64,000 bases of DNA from Caulobacteraceae bacterium (GCA_947475735.1 CANJLQ010000001.1:1-64000); one strand, 5' to 3'; shown: positions 34,091-44,412, numbered from the stretch's first letter. Program-made: numbers and translations. Notes: generated from the letters alone by a model not told the origin.

Positions 34091-35146
34091 ATGACAGGTC
34101 AGGTCCAGACAGCGCTGCGGAGCCCTGAAGCCTTCTCCCTGGCGCGTCGGGCGATCGAGGAGATGGAGGCGGCCCATATTTGGCCGACCCCCCTGAACTT
34201 CGAGCTCTGGGTCCACTATCTCGGCGAACCTGACGGCCCCCTGGGCCAGGAAATGCGCCGCCTGCTGGCCGACGGCACCGTGTTTTCCGAAGGCACCTCG
34301 GAAATGCTGGCGGCGGAATACCTCCCGCGCGGCCGGTTGTCGGAAGAGATTCGGGATGCCGGTGCGGTACTGAACCGCGAGCTGTCGACCGTGTCCGAAG
34401 CCATCGCCAAGGCTCAGAAGTCCCAGGCCGCCTATGGTCAGACGCTGGCGGGGGCTTCGGCCAATCTCGAATCCACATCGGAACCGACGGCCCTTCTGGG
34501 CGTGGTGTCCAAGCTGACCAAGGCCACGACCCAGGTCCAGGCCGAGAACGCCACGCTCGAGAAGCGGCTGGAGACCTCGACCAAGGAAGTCGCCCGTCTG
34601 CGCGAGCATCTGGAGCAGGTGCGTCGCGACGCCATGACGGACGCCCTGACCAACCTCGCCAATCGCAAGGCCTTCGACGAGGAACTGCTGCGCGCCTGCG
34701 ACGAGGCGGACAAGAAGGGTCGGCCACTGACCTTGGCCGTCCTCGACATCGACCACTTCAAGCGCTTCAACGACACCTGGGGCCATCAGACGGGGGACCA
34801 GGTGCTTCGCTATGTGGCCAGCGTCATCGGCCGTGTCTCGAAATCGCCTCGCGTCGCCGCCCGCTACGGCGGCGAGGAGTTCGCGATCATCTTCCCGGGC
34901 GAGTCCGCTTCCGTCGTCGAGGCGGTGCTCAACACCATCCGAATGGAGATCGGAGCCCGGGCCCTGCGCCGCCGTTCGACCAACGACGAACTCGGGGCCG
35001 TCACCATGTCCGCCGGCCTCGCGCAGCGTCGCCCCGACGAGTCGGGGTCGTCCCTCCTCGACCGCGCCGACGAGGCGCTTTACGCGTCCAAGCGCACGGG
35101 GCGGAACAAGGTGACCAACGGCGAGCGGCTGGACGAGGCCGCCTAG
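34091..35146 (+). CDS. Diguanylate cyclase with coiled-coil N-terminus
   Basis: A 351-residue cytoplasmic GGDEF protein making cyclic-di-GMP from two GTP. The N-terminal ~180 residues contain a helical input region and a coiled coil (TTQVQAENATLEKRLETSTK, EVARLREHLEQVRRDAMTD). The GGDEF domain has DALTNLANRKAFDEEL, LDIDHFKRFNDTWGHQTGD and the active site ARYGGEEFAIIF. The inhibitory I-site (RxxD) upstream of the active site reads KSPR, so product inhibition may be lost. There are no membrane segments. The architecture resembles Caulobacter DgcB, a cyclase acting in surface attachment; this is inference. Confidence 0.87.
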   Translation: MTGQVQTALRSPEAFSLARRAIEEMEAAHIWPTPLNFELWVHYLGEPDGPLGQEMRRLLADGTVFSEGTSEMLAAEYLPRGRLSEEIRDAGAVLNRELSTVSEAIAKAQKSQAAYGQTLAGASANLESTSEPTALLGVVSKLTKATTQVQAENATLEKRLETSTKEVARLREHLEQVRRDAMTDALTNLANRKAFDEELLRACDEADKKGRPLTLAVLDIDHFKRFNDTWGHQTGDQVLRYVASVIGRVSKSPRVAARYGGEEFAIIFPGESASVVEAVLNTIRMEIGARALRRRSTNDELGAVTMSAGLAQRRPDESGSSLLDRADEALYASKRTGRNKVTNGERLDEAA

Positions 35147-35180
35147 ATTTCGCCGCGGTCTCCTTGGCTAGACTGATCGC

Positions 35181-35966
35181 ATGCGCAGTTTCGCTTTCGC
35201 CGTCGCCTACTGGGCCCTGTCCATCGGTTACGGCCTGACCGCAGCCCTGGCCGCCCTGATCCCCGGCCGCGACGCCACTGCCGCCGTCATCCGCGCCTAT
35301 GTTCGGCGCATGGTCCAGGCCATGTGCGTCGTGGCTGGCATCCGGATCCAGGTGCGCGGTAAGGACCGGTTGCCGACCGGGGCCTTCATCATCGCCTCAA
35401 AACACCAGAGCTGGGGGGACGGCTTCGCCACCTACGACCAGTTCGAGGACCTGGCCTTCGTCACCGGCGACCATCTGGAGAAGTTTCCGTTGCTCGGAAC
35501 CGTGCTGAGAAAGCTCGGCGCCATCGTCGTCAACAACTGTGGCGGCCGCGAAGCCCGCGATTCCCTAAAGCAGAGCGGCGCGACGGCCCATCGCGAGGGT
35601 CGTCGCATACTGATCTATCCCGAGGGCAATCTGGCCAAGGTGGGCGAGAAGTTCCGCTATCGCTCCGGCGTCTGGCACATGTACCGCGACCTCGACATGC
35701 CGGTCGTGCCCCTGGCCTCGAACCTCGGCCTGTTCTGGCCGCAGGAGGCTTACGAGAAGCGCCCCGGCACGGCCACGTTGGAGTTTCTCGACCCGATCCC
35801 GACGGGCCTCGGCAAAGAGGAGTTCCTCTCGCGACTGGAAGCCGTCGTGGAAGAAAAGACGGCCGAACTGATTGCCGAGGCGCGCGGTGGCCCGGTCATT
35901 CCCAACGTCCGCGTGCTGGCCCCTGACGAGGCCGCCCGCGCCAGGACGGCGGGCGCTACGGCTTGA
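35181..35966 (+). CDS. plsC: 1-acyl-sn-glycerol-3-phosphate acyltransferase
   Basis: A 261-residue PlsC-type acyltransferase of phospholipid synthesis, acylating lysophosphatidate. An N-terminal membrane segment (FAFAVAYWALSIGYGLTAAL) is followed by the HxxxxD motif (SKHQSWGDGF), a later GAIVVNNCGGREAR block and the YPEGNL motif, where the more usual EGT is EGN. Length is normal. It overlaps the convergent TfoX-domain gene by 11 bases and follows the cyclase gene by 34 bases. Confidence 0.88.
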   Translation: MRSFAFAVAYWALSIGYGLTAALAALIPGRDATAAVIRAYVRRMVQAMCVVAGIRIQVRGKDRLPTGAFIIASKHQSWGDGFATYDQFEDLAFVTGDHLEKFPLLGTVLRKLGAIVVNNCGGREARDSLKQSGATAHREGRRILIYPEGNLAKVGEKFRYRSGVWHMYRDLDMPVVPLASNLGLFWPQEAYEKRPGTATLEFLDPIPTGLGKEEFLSRLEAVVEEKTAELIAEARGGPVIPNVRVLAPDEAARARTAGATA

Positions 35967-36330
35967 CCTTCGGCTTTCGCGGTGGCTTGGCGGCGGCCTT
36001 GCGAGCCGCAACCTCCATCGACCGACGCGCCCAGGCGACGGCCTCGTCCGGATCGTCCACCGCGCTGTCCGGCAAGGACCAGTAGGCCATGGTCATCGTC
36101 TGCCCATCCTTCGTCGGAAAGCTGAACTGCCGCGCGCCCGCCGCGATCAGCGCAGGCGCGTTCGTATCGTCCGCCTTCATCCAGACGACGCCGTCGTCCA
36201 GCAGGGCGAAGATCAGACCGTCGGCATAGACGCTGGCCCCGCCGAACATCGGCTTGATCTGCAGCGGACCGAGCGCCACGAAATGCTCGCGCACCCAGTC
36301 CCCGAAGGCGGCGTCGTAGGCCACGCTCAA
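35956..36330 (-). CDS. TfoX N-terminal domain protein
   Basis: A 124-residue protein whose whole length is the TfoX/Sxy N-terminal domain: FGDWVREHFVALGPLQIKPM, FGGASVYADGLIFALLDDG and FWxLPD-like YWSLPDSA, ending in a lysine/proline-rich tail (AAAKPPRKPKVKP). Sxy/TfoX regulates competence in gammaproteobacteria, but single-domain versions in alphaproteobacteria are uncharacterised. It overlaps metQ by ATGA and closes a long minus-strand transcription unit, so it may be merely co-transcribed. Confidence 0.85.
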   Translation of the reverse strand: MSVAYDAAFGDWVREHFVALGPLQIKPMFGGASVYADGLIFALLDDGVVWMKADDTNAPALIAAGARQFSFPTKDGQTMTMAYWSLPDSAVDDPDEAVAWARRSMEVAARKAAAKPPRKPKVKP

Positions 36331-37127
36331 GTCGCCGGGATGACCGCGCCGTCGTACTTCTCGGCGATGAAGTCCTTGACCGCCTGGCTCCGCAGCGCCT
36401 CAGCCAGCGCCTGGACGCGCGGGTCGTTCTGGTTGTCCGGCCGCGCCACCAGATAGTTCACATAGGGGCTGTCGCCGCCCTCGATGGCCAGGGCGTCGGT
36501 GCGCGGCTTCAGGCCGGCGTCCAGCGCATAGTTGGTGTTGATCACCGCAAGATCGACCTGGTCCAGCACGCGCGGCATGGTCGCCGCCTCGATCTCCCGG
36601 AAGGTGAAGTTCCGGGGATTGCCGACGATGTCGCGCACGCTCTGCAGCGGGTTCTGGCCGTCGCGCAGGGTGATCAGCCCCGCGGACTGCAGCAGCAGCA
36701 GCGATCGCCCGGTGTTGGACGCATCGTTGGGCAGAGCGATATCCGCGCCCGCCGGCAGGGCGGCCAGTGTCTCGTGCCGCCGCGAATAGGCGCCCAGCGG
36801 CTCGACATGCACGCCCGCCACAGTGATCAGATCGGCCCCACGCGCGGCGTTGAACTCGTCCAGATACGGCTTGGTCTGGAAGTAGTTCACGTCGATCCGG
36901 CGCTCGGCAAGCTGGGTGTTGGGCTGCACATAGTCGTTGAACACCTTGATCTCGATCGGGAAACCTTCGGCCTCCAGCGTCGGCTTCAGGAACTCCAGGA
37001 TCTCGGCGTGCGGCACCGCGGTGGCCCCCACGATCAGGGGGGCCGACCCGTCGACGGCCTTTTCGGCGCCCGATCCGCAGGCGGCGAGGGCGAAGGCGGC
37101 GGCGATCAGGAGCGAGCGGCGAAGCAT
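36327..37127 (-). CDS. metQ: Methionine ABC transporter substrate-binding lipoprotein
   Basis: A 266-residue NlpA/MetQ lipoprotein with a signal ending in the lipobox FALAACGSG. The family blocks are PLIVGATAVPHAEILEFLKP, VNYFQTKPYLDEFN, DLAVINTNYALDAGLKP and SPYVNYLVARPDNQNDPRVQ. It binds methionine (and often D-methionine) in the periplasm and delivers it to MetNI. It lies 25 bases after metI in the same unit and overlaps the TfoX-domain gene. Confidence 0.93.
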   Translation of the reverse strand: MLRRSLLIAAAFALAACGSGAEKAVDGSAPLIVGATAVPHAEILEFLKPTLEAEGFPIEIKVFNDYVQPNTQLAERRIDVNYFQTKPYLDEFNAARGADLITVAGVHVEPLGAYSRRHETLAALPAGADIALPNDASNTGRSLLLLQSAGLITLRDGQNPLQSVRDIVGNPRNFTFREIEAATMPRVLDQVDLAVINTNYALDAGLKPRTDALAIEGGDSPYVNYLVARPDNQNDPRVQALAEALRSQAVKDFIAEKYDGAVIPAT

Positions 37128-37152
37128 GGGGAGATGCCTTTCGACGAAGAAA

Positions 37153-37818
37153 TCAGCGGTGCGAGACCCTAGCGACGAGGCGGTCGCCGATCATCTGAAG
37201 AATTTGTACCAGAACCAGCAGCAAAACTACGGTCACGACCATGACGTCCGTCTGGAACCTCTGGTAGCCGAACCGGATCGCCAGGTCGCCCAGGCCCCCG
37301 GCACCGACGACCCCCGCCATGGCCGTATAGCTGACCAGGGCGATCGCCGTGACCGTGGCACCGGCGATGATCCCCGGCATCGCTTCCGGCAGCAAAGCCC
37401 GGGTCACGATCTGATACGTCGAGCCGCCCATCGCCTGGGTCGCCTCGACAACGCCCTTGTCGACCTCGCGCAGCGCCGTCTCGACCAGGCGCGCATAGAA
37501 GGGCGCGGCTCCCACCACCAGCGGCGGGATCGCCCCGGCCACGCCCAGCGACGTGCCGACCAGGATCACCGTCACCGGCAGCATGACGATCAACAGGATG
37601 ATGAAGGGCACCGACCTCAGGATATTCACGATCAGCGACAGCAGGCCGTTCAGCACCGGATTGGCCGCCAGCCGCCCCTTGCCCGACAGATACAGCAGCA
37701 CCCCCAGCGGAATGCCGAACAGCACGGTCAGGGCCATCGAGCCGCCGAGCATAAGCAGGGTGTCCCGCGTCGCCCGCGCGATCTCGGGCCAGTCGACGTT
37801 GGCGAAGAAGGCGGTCAC
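37153..37818 (-). CDS. metI: Methionine ABC transporter permease
   Basis: A 221-residue inner-membrane permease with five to six membrane helices (LLMLGGSMALTVLFGIPLGV, NILRSVPFIILLIVMLPVTV, TAIALVSYTAMAGVVGAGGL). The EAA coupling motif is near DKGVVEATQAMGGSTYQI. The start is a GTG at 37818 that overlaps the metN stop (GTGA); the longer open frame upstream is the shadow of metN. It pairs with MetN and MetQ. Confidence 0.93.
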   Translation of the reverse strand: MTAFFANVDWPEIARATRDTLLMLGGSMALTVLFGIPLGVLLYLSGKGRLAANPVLNGLLSLIVNILRSVPFIILLIVMLPVTVILVGTSLGVAGAIPPLVVGAAPFYARLVETALREVDKGVVEATQAMGGSTYQIVTRALLPEAMPGIIAGATVTAIALVSYTAMAGVVGAGGLGDLAIRFGYQRFQTDVMVVTVVLLLVLVQILQMIGDRLVARVSHR

Positions 37819-38813
37819 GACACCGCCTCCACCACCACGCCGCGCTCGCTCAGCCGCGCCACGGCGGCCTCGGCGTCGCCGCCGGTGAAGGCCACGACCA
37901 TCTGGCCATAGGGCTCGCCCCGGATGCGGCTGATCCGGCCCGACAGGATGGAGTAGTCCACGCCCACCGACCGCGCGACGCGGCTCAGCTCGGGCTCGTA
38001 GGTCGCCGCGCCCCGGAACGTCAGTTTCGCCAGCCGCCCGCCCGCCGGCACGACCGTGGCGTCGAACGTCTCGCCGCCCTCGCCTTCCGCCAGCATGGCG
38101 CGGGTCACCGGCGACTTCGGGTGCAGGAAGACGTCGGCCGTCGCCCCCTCCTCCACCACTCGCCCGTCCTTCAGCACCGCCACCCGGTCGCAGACGCGGC
38201 GCACGACCTCCATCTGGTGGGTGATCAGAACGATGGTCAGACCCAGTTCGCGGTTCAACTCGTCCAGCAGGCTCAGGATCTCGTCGGTCGTCTCGGGGTC
38301 CAGCGCGCTGGTCGCCTCGTCGCACAGCAGGACCTCGGGCCCGCAGGCCAGAGCCCGGGCGATGCCCACCCTCTGCTTCTGCCCGCCCGACAGCTGGGCC
38401 GGATGCTTCTTCGCATGCTCCGCGAGCCCCAGCCGCTCCAGCAGTTCGCTCGTCCGCGCCTTGATCTCCGCCTCCGGTCGGCCCTCCAGCCGCAGCGGAA
38501 AGGCGACGTTCTCCTCGATGGTCTTGGCGTTCAGCAGGTTGAAATGCTGGAAGATCATGCCGATCCGCCGCCGCGCGGCGCGCAGGGCGGCGGTCTTCAG
38601 CGCCGTGATCTCCTGATCGCCCACGAACACCTTGCCCGCGTTCGGCGTCTCCAGCCGGTTGATGGTCCGGATCAGCGTCGACTTGCCGGCACCCGAGCGC
38701 CCGACCACGCCGAACACCTGACCCCGACCGACCGTCATATCGACGGCGTCCAGCGCCACGCGCTCGCCCGCCGCGCTGCGATAGCGCTTGGTCACGCCTT
38801 CCAGCCGGATCAT
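37815..38813 (-). CDS. metN: Methionine ABC transporter ATP-binding protein
   Basis: A 332-residue ATPase: Walker A FGVVGRSGAGKSTL, Q-loop IGMIFQHFNLL, signature AQLSGGQKQRVGIARAL, Walker [17 protein letters not shown] and H-loop IVLITHQM. The C-terminal ~90 residues are the NIL regulatory domain (LSRVARSVGVDYSILSGRIS) that senses methionine. Only one base separates its ATG from the stop of the upstream sufA, so it appears to be transcribed with the suf operon. Confidence 0.95.
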   Translation of the reverse strand: MIRLEGVTKRYRSAAGERVALDAVDMTVGRGQVFGVVGRSGAGKSTLIRTINRLETPNAGKVFVGDQEITALKTAALRAARRRIGMIFQHFNLLNAKTIEENVAFPLRLEGRPEAEIKARTSELLERLGLAEHAKKHPAQLSGGQKQRVGIARALACGPEVLLCDEATSALDPETTDEILSLLDELNRELGLTIVLITHQMEVVRRVCDRVAVLKDGRVVEEGATADVFLHPKSPVTRAMLAEGEGGETFDATVVPAGGRLAKLTFRGAATYEPELSRVARSVGVDYSILSGRISRIRGEPYGQMVVAFTGGDAEAAVARLSERGVVVEAVS

Positions 38814-38814
38814 G

Positions 38815-39228
38815 TCAGTCGGTCTCGAGCGCCGCTGCAGGGATGATCGTCACGCTCTCGCCGCAGCCGCAGGCGTCGGTCTGGTTCGGATTGCGGAACA
38901 CGAACTTGGACGCCAGCTTCGTCGTCTCGTAGTCGATCTCGGACCCGATCAGGAACAGGATCGCCTTGGGTTCGATCAGGATGGTCACGCCCTTGTCCTC
39001 GACGACCTCGTCCATGGGCTCGATACGTTCGGCATAGGCAAAGGTATACTCCTGGCCCGCGCAGCCGCCGTTCTTCACCCCGACGCGCAGGGCGACATAG
39101 GGCTTGTCGGCCCCATCTTTCCGGGGAGCCTCCATGATCTCGCGCACGCGCGCGGCCGCCGCCTCGGTCAGGGTGACGACCTTGGGACGCGGGCGCCGGG
39201 CACGGGTCGTGGTCTGAAGATCGGTCAT
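38815..39228 (-). CDS. sufA: A-type Fe-S carrier/scaffold SufA
   Basis: A 137-residue A-type carrier of the IscA/SufA family that receives and transfers Fe-S clusters. The three cysteine ligands are visible: first in VGVKNGGCAGQEYTF and the final pair in TDACGCGESV. The start MTDLQTT at 39228 overlaps the sufT stop (ATGA). The N-terminal ~20 residues are basic and variable. It closes the suf part of the operon before metN. Confidence 0.9.
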   Translation of the reverse strand: MTDLQTTTRARRPRPKVVTLTEAAAARVREIMEAPRKDGADKPYVALRVGVKNGGCAGQEYTFAYAERIEPMDEVVEDKGVTILIEPKAILFLIGSEIDYETTKLASKFVFRNPNQTDACGCGESVTIIPAAALETD

Positions 39229-39623
39229 CAGAACATGTTCAAGGCCAGCTTGGCCTCGTCGCTCATCTTGGACGGATCCCACGGCGGCTCGAACACCAGA
39301 TTGGCGCGGGCCGAGCGCACGCCCTCGACCTTCTTGACCGCGTCCTCGATCCAGCCCGGCATCTCGCCGGCCACCGGGCAGCCGGGCGCCGTCAGGGTCA
39401 TGTCGATCAGCACGTCGCGATCGTCCGACAGGTCGACCTTGTAGATCAGGCCGAGTTCATAGACGTCGACCGGGATTTCCGGGTCATAGACGGTCTTGAG
39501 CGCCGCGATCAGGTCGTCGGTCAGCCGGTCGATCTCTGCCTGATCCAGCGCGGCCTTCTGCGGCTCCGCCCAGGTTTCGGCGAAGGTTTCGCTGGCTGTG
39601 ATCTTTTCGCTCGTCTCGCTCAC
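39228..39623 (-). CDS. sufT: SUF system assembly protein SufT (DUF59)
   Basis: A 131-residue MIP18/DUF59 protein involved in Fe-S protein maturation. The core LKTVYDPEIPVDVYELGLIY, DMTLTAPGCPVAGEMPGWIE and the ending FEPPWDPSKMSDEAKLALNM fit SufT closely, with its single conserved Cys in APGCP. It overlaps both neighbours by ATGA. The N-terminal ~25-residue extension is usual in alphaproteobacteria. Confidence 0.9.
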   Translation of the reverse strand: MSETSEKITASETFAETWAEPQKAALDQAEIDRLTDDLIAALKTVYDPEIPVDVYELGLIYKVDLSDDRDVLIDMTLTAPGCPVAGEMPGWIEDAVKKVEGVRSARANLVFEPPWDPSKMSDEAKLALNMF

Positions 39624-40825
39624 ACGAAGAATTCCCGGGCCTTGATGAGGGCGTCCACGAAGGCGTCCGCATCTTCCACTGTGTTATATAGGGCGAAGCT
39701 GGCCCGCGCGCTCGACGTAATGCCGAAACGGCGCGACAGCGGTTCTGCGCAGTGCAGACCGGCCCGCACGGCGACGCCATAGCGGTCCATCACCTGGGCC
39801 ACGTCGTGGGCATGGGCCCCCTCGACCGTGAAGGTCAGGATGGCCCCCTTGCCGGGTGCCTCGCCGATGATCCGCAGCCAGTTCAGGCCCGAAAGCCGCG
39901 CCACGGCGTGGTCATAGACGGCCATCTCATGCGCCGCGATCGCCTGGCGGTCGAAGCCCATGAACCAGTCCAGCGCCGCGCCCAGACCGATGGCCTCCAG
40001 GATCGGCGGCGTCCCCGCCTCGAACCGGTGCGGAATGCCGGCAAAGGTCACCGCGTCCTCGGTGACGGTCGCGATCATCTCGCCCCCGCCCTGATACGGC
40101 GGCAGGGCCTCCAGCGCCGCCCGCTTGCCGTACATCCCGCCGATGCCGGTCGGGCCATACAGCTTGTGGCCGGTGAAGACGTAGAAGTCACAGTCCAGCG
40201 CCTGAACGTCCGGGCTGCAATGCACGGCCCCCTGGCACCCGTCGACCAGCACCAGAGCGCCAGCCGCATGGGCCAGGTCGGCGACGGCCTTCACGTCGTT
40301 CACCGTGCCGAGAACGTTGGACATGTGGGTCACCGCGACGAGCTTGGTCCTCGGCCCGATCAGGTCCGCTAGCGCCGCCATGTCCAGCGACCCGTCGTCC
40401 AGCACCGGCGCCCACTTCAGCACGACGCCGAACCGGTCCCTCAGCATGGCCCAGGGCACAATGTTGGCGTGGTGCTCCATCTGGGTGGTGACGATCTCGT
40501 CGCCGGGCTTCAGGCTCTGGGCCAGCCCCGCCGCGACCAGATTGAAGGCCTCGGTCCCGCCCTTGGTCCAGACGATCTGGTCCGGGCTCTCGGCGTTCAG
40601 GAACCGCGCGACGGCCTCCCGCGCCTGCTCGAACGCCTCGGTCGTCTCATTGGCCAGGGTGTGCAGGCCGCGATGGACGTTGGCATAACTGCCCTCCATC
40701 GCCGCCGTTAGGGCGTCGATCACCGCGCGCGGCTTCTGTGCCGAGGCGGCCGAGTCCAGATAGACCAGCGGCTTGCCGTTCACCGTCCGCGACAGGATCG
40801 GGAACTGCGCCCGGGCGGCATGCAC
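39620..40825 (-). CDS. sufS: SufS-type cysteine desulfurase
   Basis: A group II, PLP-dependent cysteine desulfurase supplying sulfur for SufBCD. Conserved parts are QFPILSRTVNGKPLVYLDSA, the PLP-binding lysine in FYVFTGHKLYGPTGIGG, and the active-site loop VRAGLHCAEPL. The open frame runs on to an ATG at 40981, but those 52 extra residues are translated from an intergenic repeat. A GTG at 40825 (401 residues) starts where family similarity begins and has GGAGG 7 bases before it, provided by the end of the repeat. The longer start cannot be wholly excluded. Confidence 0.9.
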   Translation of the reverse strand: MHAARAQFPILSRTVNGKPLVYLDSAASAQKPRAVIDALTAAMEGSYANVHRGLHTLANETTEAFEQAREAVARFLNAESPDQIVWTKGGTEAFNLVAAGLAQSLKPGDEIVTTQMEHHANIVPWAMLRDRFGVVLKWAPVLDDGSLDMAALADLIGPRTKLVAVTHMSNVLGTVNDVKAVADLAHAAGALVLVDGCQGAVHCSPDVQALDCDFYVFTGHKLYGPTGIGGMYGKRAALEALPPYQGGGEMIATVTEDAVTFAGIPHRFEAGTPPILEAIGLGAALDWFMGFDRQAIAAHEMAVYDHAVARLSGLNWLRIIGEAPGKGAILTFTVEGAHAHDVAQVMDRYGVAVRAGLHCAEPLSRRFGITSSARASFALYNTVEDADAFVDALIKAREFFV

Positions 40826-40828
40826 ATC

Positions 40829-40961
40829 AAATCCTCCCCCATTGGGGGAGGGGGACCACGAAGTGGTGGAGGGGGCCAGCCGCGAGAGCGACGTCTGGAG
40901 CGAGCCCCCTCCGTCTCCTCCGCGACGCTTCGGAGCCAACTCACCCAACGGGGGAGGATTT
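40829..40961. repeat. 133-bp inverted-repeat element between sufD and sufS
   Basis: Ends AAATCCTCCCCC (40829-40840) and GGGGGAGGATTT (40950-40961) are perfectly complementary over 12 bases, and similarity continues inward (ATTGGG versus CCCAAC). An internal ACCACGAAGTGGT palindrome adds a hairpin. One end touches the sufD stop codon, and the other supplies the GGAGG of the sufS start. It resembles a non-autonomous mobile or REP-type element. Confidence 0.7.
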
Positions 40962-41973
40962 AGAGCCGATCCGTCAGCCATTCCCTCACCCTCTCTCTCG
41001 CGCCGTCATGCGCGATCCGGTCGACGACCTCGAACAGAAAGGCCTGCGTCAGCAGGGCCCGCGCCTCGTCCGCCGGGATGCCGCGCTGCTGCATGTAGAA
41101 CAGGGCGCTCTCGTCCAGATTGCCGACCGTGTTCCCATGCGCGCACTGCACGTCGTCGGCATAGATTTCCAGCTCCGGCTTGGCGTCCACTTCGGCCCGT
41201 TCGCCCAGGATCAGGGCATGATGGCCCATCCGGGCGTCGGTGCCGTCGGCCCCGCGCTCGACCACGATCTTGCACTGAAACACGCCGCGCGCGGTGTCGC
41301 GCACCACGCCCTTGGTCAGCTGGGAGGTGACGCCATTCAGCCCGCCGTGGCGCACTACGCTGGTCAGGTCGGCATGCCGCTCGCCGGCCAGGGCATACAG
41401 GCCATCCAGCGTGACCTCGGTGCCCTCGCCGCCGTGGGCCAGGTGCGTCTCGTGCCGCTGCAGCCTCGCGCCGCTTGTGATTGTCGTCTGGCGATAGACC
41501 GCGCCCGGCGCCGTCTTCACATGGGCCACAGCGACCGAGATCGCATCCGCCGCCTCGTCGATCAGCACGACCCGCGTGACCTCGGCCCCGGCCGGAACAT
41601 CCAGATCGATTCGGTAGTTGGCGACATATCCTGCGCCGGCACCTTCGTGGCTTTCGAGCAGCGTCAGCCGCGCGCCCGGCTTGACCGCGATCCTCACCGA
41701 GGCGCTGTGCCCCGTGCCCGTCGCATCCGACACGAACCGCAGCCGCAACATCTGTTCGCCTGAGGCCACGAAGGCGTCGGCCCCGACCGCCCGACCGTTG
41801 GCGAAGGCGATCTCCTCGCCGCCGAGGTCCGCGAACGGCCCGCCCGGCGCGATCTCGATCGCCGGCGACGTCGGCGGCGTCTCACGCAGCACGCGGGCCA
41901 GGTCGGTGTATCTCCACGCCTCGACCCGCCGCGACGGGAAGGTCGAGGGATCGCGCAGATCGACGGCGGTCAC
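40960..41973 (-). CDS. sufD: Fe-S cluster assembly protein SufD
   Basis: A 337-residue SufD, a beta-helix subunit of the SufBC2D scaffold. It opens with RRVEAWRYTDLARVLRETPP, a SufD signature, and the C-terminal part has the SufB/D core ADDVQCAHGNTVGNLDESAL, FYMQQRGIPADEARALLTQA. It lacks the cluster-binding Cys of SufB, as expected. It overlaps sufC by ATGA and its stop codon is shared with the edge of the repeat. Confidence 0.93.
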   Translation of the reverse strand: MTAVDLRDPSTFPSRRVEAWRYTDLARVLRETPPTSPAIEIAPGGPFADLGGEEIAFANGRAVGADAFVASGEQMLRLRFVSDATGTGHSASVRIAVKPGARLTLLESHEGAGAGYVANYRIDLDVPAGAEVTRVVLIDEAADAISVAVAHVKTAPGAVYRQTTITSGARLQRHETHLAHGGEGTEVTLDGLYALAGERHADLTSVVRHGGLNGVTSQLTKGVVRDTARGVFQCKIVVERGADGTDARMGHHALILGERAEVDAKPELEIYADDVQCAHGNTVGNLDESALFYMQQRGIPADEARALLTQAFLFEVVDRIAHDGARERVREWLTDRL

Positions 41974-42719
41974 GCCGCGACCGGCAGGTATTTGTCGTAC
42001 CCTTCCGCCTCCAGCTGATGCGCCAGTTCCGGCCCGCCCGAGGCCACGATCCGCCCGGCCGCCAGCACATGCACCCGGTCCGGTTTGATGTAGTCCAGCA
42101 GCCGCTGATAGTGGGTGATCACCAGCATCGCCCTATCCGGCGAGCGCAGGGCGTTGACCCCCTCCGACACGATCCGCAGGGCGTCGATGTCCAACCCCGA
42201 ATCCGTCTCGTCCAGGATCAACAGCGACGGCTCCAGCAGAGCCATCTGCAGGATCTCCATCCGCTTCTTCTCGCCGCCGGAGAAGCCGACGTTCAGCGGC
42301 CGCTTCAGCATGTCGAAGTCCATCTTCAGCGCGCTCGATGCCGCCTTGACCTGTTTCAGGAAGGCCGGCGCCGAGACCTCCTCCTCGCCCCGCGCCCGCT
42401 TCTGGGCGTTCAGCGCCGTGCGCACAAAGGTCAGGGCCGGCACGCCGGGGATCTCGATCGGATACTGGAACGACAGGAACACGCCCTTGGCCGCCCGCGC
42501 CGCCGGGTCGAGGTCGAGCAGGCTTTCGCCCCGCCACTCGACCGAGCCCTCCACGGCCTCATAGCCGGGCCGCCCCGACAGGGCATAGCCCAGCGTCGAC
42601 TTGCCCGCCCCGTTCGGCCCCATGATGGCGTGCACCTCGCCCGCCGGAACGTCGAGCGTCAGCCCCTTGAGGATCGGCTTGTCGCCGACGGAGACGTGGA
42701 GGTTGGAGATGGAGAGCAT
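41970..42719 (-). CDS. sufC: SufC ATPase
   Basis: A 249-residue cytoplasmic ABC-type ATPase driving the SufBCD scaffold. Walker A is AIMGPNGAGKSTLGYAL, the Q-loop is LSFQYP, the signature is NVGFSGGEKKRMEILQMALL, Walker B is LLILDETDSGLDIDAL and the H-loop is LVITHYQRLLDYI. It overlaps the small membrane-protein gene upstream and sufD downstream. Confidence 0.95.
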   Translation of the reverse strand: MLSISNLHVSVGDKPILKGLTLDVPAGEVHAIMGPNGAGKSTLGYALSGRPGYEAVEGSVEWRGESLLDLDPAARAAKGVFLSFQYPIEIPGVPALTFVRTALNAQKRARGEEEVSAPAFLKQVKAASSALKMDFDMLKRPLNVGFSGGEKKRMEILQMALLEPSLLILDETDSGLDIDALRIVSEGVNALRSPDRAMLVITHYQRLLDYIKPDRVHVLAAGRIVASGGPELAHQLEAEGYDKYLPVAA

Positions 42720-42942
42720 CAGTCGTTTCGCGTTCTGTTGGCGACAATCGTGTTGAGCCGGAAGGCAAGCCAGGCAAACAGAGGGATCAACACCAGCGCC
42801 AACGCCTTATTGATCTCTGTCAGGGCGACGCCGGCCAAGAAGAAGGCACAGAAACCGAACCCGGCAGCCGCACCAAACAGCCAGCCCGTCGGATTAATCG
42901 GCCGGATGCCAAAATAGCCGTTTCGAAACCAGGGCCGGAGCG

Positions 42943-42946
<4 letters not shown>
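42719..42946 (-). CDS. Small two-span membrane protein inside suf operon
   Basis: A 75-residue protein between sufB and sufC. Residues ~19-40 ([20 protein letters not shown]) and ~46-63 ([19 protein letters not shown]) are two likely membrane helices with a short loop. It has no known motif. Its start overlaps the sufB stop and its stop overlaps the sufC start (ATGA on both sides), so it is translated as part of the operon. I do not recognise the family. It could tether the SUF machinery to the membrane, but that is a guess. Confidence 0.75.
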
Positions 42947-44409
<1,463 letters not shown>

Positions 44410-44412
44410 GGC

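Noticed and set aside
38814..38814. SAM riboswitch ahead of metN
   Set aside because: Only one base separates sufA and metN, so no leader exists.
40826..40981. N-terminal extension of SufS from an ATG at 40981
   Set aside because: The 52 residues come from an intergenic repeat, and a GTG with an ideal GGAGG lies where family similarity begins.
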